Of a DNA stretch of 64,000 nt, positions 60,472-64,000 are shown piece by piece. This DNA is from JAEZHK01 sp040768845 (GTDB lineage: Bacteria > Bacillota > Clostridia > Christensenellales > Aristaeellaceae), in NCBI GenBank assembly GCA_040768845.1, contig JAXGME010000010.1, positions 1 to 64,000 of the forward strand, written 5' to 3'. How positions within the stretch are numbered: the stretch's first letter is position 1; every line of letters begins with the position of its first letter. The notes beneath the pieces are model-generated. The model did not search any database and was not told where the DNA came from. It was given only the letters and a program-made list of their open reading frames with translations. Position numbers and translations under genes: made by a program.

Positions 60472-60496
60472 TTCCAGACCCCGGTGGGGGTTGGAA
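60472..60496 (+). promoter_or_regulatory. Hairpin in the catalase leader
   Basis: 60472-60476 and 60478-60482 pair with 60492-60496 and 60487-60491, giving 10 base pairs with one bulged G, just before the katA ribosome binding site (about 60508). There is no T-run. A PerR box is not seen in this interval. Confidence 0.4.
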
Positions 60497-60520
60497 ATAC
60501 ATCATGAAAGGGGTGTTTCA

Positions 60521-62035
60521 ATGGACGAGAAAAAACTGACCACCGCAACCGGAGCGCCGGTCGCCAACAACCAAGATTCGCTCACGGCGGGTCCCCGCGG
60601 GCCAATGCTGCTGCAGGACGTATGGTTTCTCGAGAAGATGGCGCATTTTGACCGCGAAGTCATCCCGGAGCGGCGCATGCACGCCAAGGGCTCCGGAGCG
60701 TTTGGCAAGTTCACCGTCACCAATGACATCACGAAGTATACCCGCGCCAGGGTGTTCTCCGAAGTGGGCAAGGAGACGCCGGTTTTTGTGCGCTTCTCGA
60801 CCGTCGCCGGAGAGCGCGGCGCGGCGGATGCCGAGCGCGATATCCGCGGCTTTGCCATCAAGTTCTACACCGAAGAGGGCAACTGGGACCTGGTGGGCAA
60901 CAATACGCCCGTGTTCTTCATCCGCGACGCGCATCACTTTTCCGACCTCAACCACGTGGTCAAGCGCGACCCCAGGACCAACATGCGTTCCCCGCAGAAC
61001 AACTGGGACTTCTGGACCATGCTGCCCGAGGCGCTGCACCAAGTGACCATCGTCATGAGCGACCGCGGCCTGCCCGACGGCTACCGCCACATGCACGGCT
61101 TTGGCAGCCATACCTACAGTCTTATCAGCGCGGACGGCGTGCGTCACTGGATCAAGTTCCACTTCCGCACCCACCAGGGCATCAAGAACCTGACCGACGC
61201 CGAGGCGGAGGCGATCGTCGGAAAGGACCGCGAAAGCGCGCAGCGCGATCTGTTTGAAGCCATCGAGCGGGGCGATTTCCCGCGCTGGACGATGCAGATC
61301 CAGATCATGACGGAGGCGCAGGCCAGGAATCACCGGGAAAACCCCTTTGACATCACCAAGGTGTGGAGCCACAGGGATTACCCGCTGATTGACGTGGGCG
61401 TGCTGGAGCTCAACCGCAACCCGGACAACTACTTCGCCCAGGTTGAACAGGCCGCCTTCAGCCCCGCCCACATTGTGCCGGGCATCGGCCTTTCCCCGGA
61501 CAAGCTGCTGCAGGGGCGCGTCTTCTCCTACGGCGACGCGCACCGCTACCGGCTCGGCGTCAACAACGACCAGATCCCCGTCAACCGCCCCATCGTCCCC
61601 GTGCACAGCTACCATCGGGACGGCATGATGCGGGTGGACGGCAACTACGGCGCGACGCTGGGCTACGAGCCCAACAGCTACGGCGAATGGGCCGAACAGC
61701 CGGACTTTGCCGAGCCGCCGCTGGATCTGTCCGGCTTTGCGGACCGCTTCAGCCCCTACGGCGACGACGACGACTGCTTCTACCAGCCGGGCAACCTGTA
61801 CCGCCTGATGACCGAGGAGCAAAAGTGCGCGCTGATCGAGAACACGAAAAACAGCATCATGCCGGTGACGATGAACATCAAGTACCGGCACGCCGCGCAC
61901 TGCCATATGGCCGACCCGGACTACGGCGCGCGCATTGCCGCGGCGCTGGGCCTTGACATGGAAAAGGTGCTGCCGCTGACGAAGCTCACCCACAAGGAGC
62001 GCATGGCGGCGACAAAGGCCGGGACATTCGAATAG
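60521..62035 (+). CDS. katA: Monofunctional haem catalase
   Basis: Catalase destroys hydrogen peroxide. The 504-residue small-subunit enzyme has the distal haem His in RRMHAKGSGAFG, the segment RFSTVAGERGAAD, and the proximal haem-ligand signature RVFSYGDAHRYRLG with its tyrosine. Start ATG 60521 with AAAGGGG upstream; the frame begins earlier without support. A complete haem catalase in such a hydrogenase-rich anaerobe points to defence during brief oxygen exposure. No haem synthesis gene is in the window. Confidence 0.96.
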   Translation: MDEKKLTTATGAPVANNQDSLTAGPRGPMLLQDVWFLEKMAHFDREVIPERRMHAKGSGAFGKFTVTNDITKYTRARVFSEVGKETPVFVRFSTVAGERGAADAERDIRGFAIKFYTEEGNWDLVGNNTPVFFIRDAHHFSDLNHVVKRDPRTNMRSPQNNWDFWTMLPEALHQVTIVMSDRGLPDGYRHMHGFGSHTYSLISADGVRHWIKFHFRTHQGIKNLTDAEAEAIVGKDRESAQRDLFEAIERGDFPRWTMQIQIMTEAQARNHRENPFDITKVWSHRDYPLIDVGVLELNRNPDNYFAQVEQAAFSPAHIVPGIGLSPDKLLQGRVFSYGDAHRYRLGVNNDQIPVNRPIVPVHSYHRDGMMRVDGNYGATLGYEPNSYGEWAEQPDFAEPPLDLSGFADRFSPYGDDDDCFYQPGNLYRLMTEEQKCALIENTKNSIMPVTMNIKYRHAAHCHMADPDYGARIAAALGLDMEKVLPLTKLTHKERMAATKAGTFE

Positions 62036-62050
62036 CGCGCATTTGCCCCC

Positions 62051-62083
62051 GCGCCCGCCGGCACGCCGGCGGGCGCGCGTTTT
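62051..62083 (+). terminator. Intrinsic terminator of katA
   Basis: A 12-bp perfect GC stem (62051-62062 with 62065-62076) and a T-run at 62080-62083 follow katA. Confidence 0.8.
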
Positions 62084-62092
62084 GCGTCGCGG

Positions 62093-62121
62093 TTGACATG
62101 CGCAACCACCGGTGTTATATT
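62093..62121 (+). promoter_or_regulatory. Sigma-A promoter of the epimerase-like gene
   Basis: A perfect TTGACA (62093-62098) is 17 bases from TATATT (62116-62121). Confidence 0.85.
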
Positions 62122-62150
62122 TTGAAAAAAGACTGGCCGGAGGTGTGGAC

Positions 62151-63164
62151 ATGAAAGCTCTTTTCATCGGCGGGACCGGCACCATCAGCAGTCCCATTTC
62201 GTACTTTGCCGCCAGCGGCGGCTGGGAACTCTACCTGCTCAACCGAGGCAGCCGGGGACTGCCGGAAGGTGCGGCCCAGATTCGGGCCGACATCCGCGAC
62301 GAGGATGCCGTGCGCGAGAAGATCTCGGGCATGCGCTTTGATGTGGTCGCGGACTTTATCGCCTATACTCCGGATGATGTCGAGCGGGATTTCCGCCTCT
62401 TTGGGGGAAAGACGGCCCAGTACATCTTCATCAGCTCCGCCTCGGCCTATCAAAAGCCGCTGGCCAGCCCCTTTGTCACGGAGAGCACGCCGCTATTCAA
62501 CCCGTTCTGGCAGTATTCCCGCGACAAGATCGCCTGCGAGCAGCTTTTGACGGATCTGTACCGCCGGGAGGGCTTCCCGATCACCATCGTGCGCCCCAGC
62601 CACACCTACGGCGAGCGGGCGGTGCCGGTGGCGCTGCACGGGGGGAAGGGCTCATACCCGGTCATCCGGCGCATGAAGCAGGGCAAGAAGGTGATCGTCC
62701 CCGGCGACGGCACATCGCTCTGGACGCTCACATGGAACGAGGACTTTGCGTGGGCGTTTCTGGGCCTGATGGGCAACATCCACGCCGTCGGCGAAACCTA
62801 TCAGATCACATCGGACGAATCGCTGACCTGGAACCAGATCTACCACACCGCCGCCGCCGCGATGGGCGTCGAGGCGCGCCTGGTGCACATTCCCTCGGAC
62901 GTGCTGGGTGCGAAGAACCCGGACTGGAAGGGCGGCCTCGTCGGCGACAAGGCCAACAGCGTCGTCTTTGACAACGCGAAAATCAAGCGTGCCGTGCCCG
63001 ACTTTAAGGCGTGCACCCGCTTTGACGAGGGCGTCCGCGTGGCGCTGGAGTACATTGACGGGCATCCCGAGTGCCAAACGGAGGACCCGGCGTTTGACGA
63101 CTGGTGCGATCGGATGATCGAGGCCTGGGAACGCGCTGTCGAATCGCTTCCGCGCTTCCATTGA
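62151..63164 (+). CDS. NAD-dependent epimerase/dehydratase family protein
   Basis: The 337-residue extended short-chain dehydrogenase has the nucleotide motif FIGGTGTISSPIS, the active-site Ser in ISSASAYQK and Tyr-x3-Lys in YSRDKIACE. Sugar-nucleotide epimerases, and the plant-type CSP41-like proteins, share this pattern. The substrate is not evident; no polysaccharide genes are adjacent. ATG 62151 behind GGAGG. Confidence 0.88.
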   Translation: MKALFIGGTGTISSPISYFAASGGWELYLLNRGSRGLPEGAAQIRADIRDEDAVREKISGMRFDVVADFIAYTPDDVERDFRLFGGKTAQYIFISSASAYQKPLASPFVTESTPLFNPFWQYSRDKIACEQLLTDLYRREGFPITIVRPSHTYGERAVPVALHGGKGSYPVIRRMKQGKKVIVPGDGTSLWTLTWNEDFAWAFLGLMGNIHAVGETYQITSDESLTWNQIYHTAAAAMGVEARLVHIPSDVLGAKNPDWKGGLVGDKANSVVFDNAKIKRAVPDFKACTRFDEGVRVALEYIDGHPECQTEDPAFDDWCDRMIEAWERAVESLPRFH

Positions 63165-63218
63165 GAAACCAATCGGGTCCGGCGCGCGTCTAATCGAACA
63201 TCAGGGCGAATTTCGCCA

Positions 63219-63224
63219 TATAAT
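63219..63224 (+). promoter_or_regulatory. -10 element of the secreted repeat-protein gene
   Basis: TATAAT lies 33 bases before the start codon. The -35 is not recognisable, so this is a partial promoter call. Confidence 0.5.
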
Positions 63225-63256
63225 CTTCGATTTGGGAATCCTCAGGAGGTGTTTCC

Positions 63257-64000
63257 ATGAAGGGCAAGCGGATTTTGACGGGCATTCTGGCCGTTTGGCT
63301 GACCATGCTGCTGGCCGTGGGCGCGCCGGTCGCGCCCGCATTCGCCGAGTCCGGCCAGGACCAGCCCGAACAGGCGGAGCAGCCTCCCGAGGAGGCCGCG
63401 GAGACGGCGCCGGCGGAACCGGAGGGTGAGCCCTCGGGTGGATACGCGCAGGCCGTGCAGGAGGCCGCCGTCTATCTGGACGCTCAACTGACCCAGCCCG
63501 TTTCCCTTCTGTCGGAGGGTGATGTGGTCTACTTAAGCGAAATTGACGCCGATACCGGCGCGGCCATGGTGATCTTCAACATGGCTGGCGTCGCCACCAT
63601 CGGCTATGTGCTGCCGGAGGCGCTGCAGACACTGGACGCGGGGCAGGCCGAGGCCTACGCCGGCAGTGCCGTGGAGGCCGAGGATTCCATTCGCGCGGGA
63701 GATGACGGGGATGTGGTGCTGCTGCCTGTCGCAGGCACCACAGAGCCGACGCCTGAGCCGACGCCGGAGCCTACACCGGAACCGACGCCCGAGCCCACGC
63801 TGGAACCCACGCCGGAACCGACGCCGGAGCCTACACCGGAGCCGACGCCAGAGCCTACGCCCGAACCCACACCGGAACCCACGCCTGAGCCGACGCCGGA
63901 ATCGACGCCGGAACCGACGCCGGAACCGACGCCCGAGCCGACGCCTGAGCCGACACTCGAACCGACGCCGGAACTGACGCCCGAGCCTACACCGGAGCCG
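63257..64000 (+). CDS. Secreted protein with long TPEP-repeat region, 3' end beyond the window
   Basis: The reading frame is open to the window edge (248 codons seen). It has a signal peptide (residues 1-31, cleavage after AFA), an acidic Pro/Glu linker, a small domain of about 80 residues (AQAVQEAAVYLDAQLTQPV, DVVYLSEIDADTG), then from residue 162 an uninterrupted Thr-Pro-Glu-Pro repeat. AGGAGGT precedes the ATG at ideal spacing. Such repeats act as wall-spanning or surface stalks, so a C-terminal functional or anchor domain is expected outside the window. Not assignable to a named family. Confidence 0.85.
   Translation, partial: MKGKRILTGILAVWLTMLLAVGAPVAPAFAESGQDQPEQAEQPPEEAAETAPAEPEGEPSGGYAQAVQEAAVYLDAQLTQPVSLLSEGDVVYLSEIDADTGAAMVIFNMAGVATIGYVLPEALQTLDAGQAEAYAGSAVEAEDSIRAGDDGDVVLLPVAGTTEPTPEPTPEPTPEPTPEPTLEPTPEPTPEPTPEPTPEPTPEPTPEPTPEPTPESTPEPTPEPTPEPTPEPTLEPTPELTPEPTPEP
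63740..64000 (+). repeat. In-frame TPEP tandem repeat
   Basis: Two-residue Thr-Pro / Glu-Pro units repeat for 87 codons to the window end. Synonymous codons vary freely (acg/aca, gag/gaa, ccg/cct/ccc/cca) while the amino acids are nearly constant, with rare changes (TLEP, TPES, TPEL). The repeat is held by protein selection and not by recent slippage. Confidence 0.9.

Noticed and set aside
63740..64000. Possible CRISPR array or mobile tandem repeat at the window end
   Set aside because: The repeat has a six-to-twelve-base coding period, no spacers, an open reading frame and synonymous variation; it encodes a TPEP stalk.

Overview
The window reads as a chromosomal segment of a high-GC, strictly fermentative anaerobe. 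The gene set (YebC, MutS2, ZapA, DeoR and ROK proteins, an OmpR-type two-component pair with HtrA, class II ribonucleotide reductase, GTP-dependent PEP carboxykinase, glycyl radical enzyme, [FeFe] and [NiFe] hydrogenases) and the consensus sigma-A promoters with strong GGAGG ribosome binding sites fit a high-GC member of the Clostridia (Bacillota). The order, perhaps Christensenellales, is only a guess. I see no rRNA, tRNA, CRISPR array, insertion sequence or phage gene. Coding is dense, overlaps of the ATGA type are frequent, and the high third-position GC produces very long false reading frames on the opposite strands.

Layout. 135-5579 (minus): [FeFe]-hydrogenase maturation operon, a TM1266-family regulator followed by hydG, hydE, aspA and hydF, driven by a consensus promoter and a structured leader that ends in an intrinsic terminator (attenuator). 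5876-14890 (plus): zapA, a U32 peptidase, mutS2, a two-component system, htrA, an iron-sulfur flavoprotein and a ModE-like DNA-binding protein. 14931-22327 (minus): one long run of genes, deoR, ROK kinase, glycyl radical enzyme, M48-type metallopeptidase, nicotinamidase-like hydrolase, a Memo-AMMECR1 fusion and its radical SAM partner. The activating enzyme of the glycyl radical enzyme is divergent from deoR and is followed by a convergent MFS transporter. 24601-34000: housekeeping and carbon genes (yebC, degenerate Nudix protein, hydantoinase-like protein, pyruvate kinase, nrdJ, xylA). 33926-38808: a MacB-like ABC exporter with its adaptor, facing a TetR regulator across a set of repeated operators. 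38861-40147: a 2-hydroxyacid dehydrogenase and a small membrane protein.

40370-56842 is a hydrogen-metabolism island: a monomeric [FeFe] hydrogenase, the complete hypA-B-F-C-D-E set for the NiFe(CN)2CO cofactor, and, converging on it, an energy-converting [NiFe] hydrogenase operon of 11 subunits plus its maturation protease. The [NiFe] operon keeps the complex I gene order A-B-C-D-H-I behind an antiporter block L-M/N-N-J-K. 57394-64000: PEP carboxykinase, a second 2-hydroxyacid dehydrogenase, catalase, an NAD-dependent epimerase-like protein and the start of a secreted protein with a long TPEP repeat that runs off the window.

Together the genes describe a fermenter that disposes of electrons as H2 from ferredoxin by a soluble [FeFe] enzyme and a membrane ion-pumping [NiFe] enzyme, with radical chemistry (HydE, HydG, AmrS, the glycyl radical activase) as a recurring theme. 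The least explained parts are the leader RNA of the hyd maturation operon, the deoR-ROK-GRE-AmmeMemoRadiSam run, the complex I-like architecture of the [NiFe] hydrogenase, and the non-coding region before pckG.
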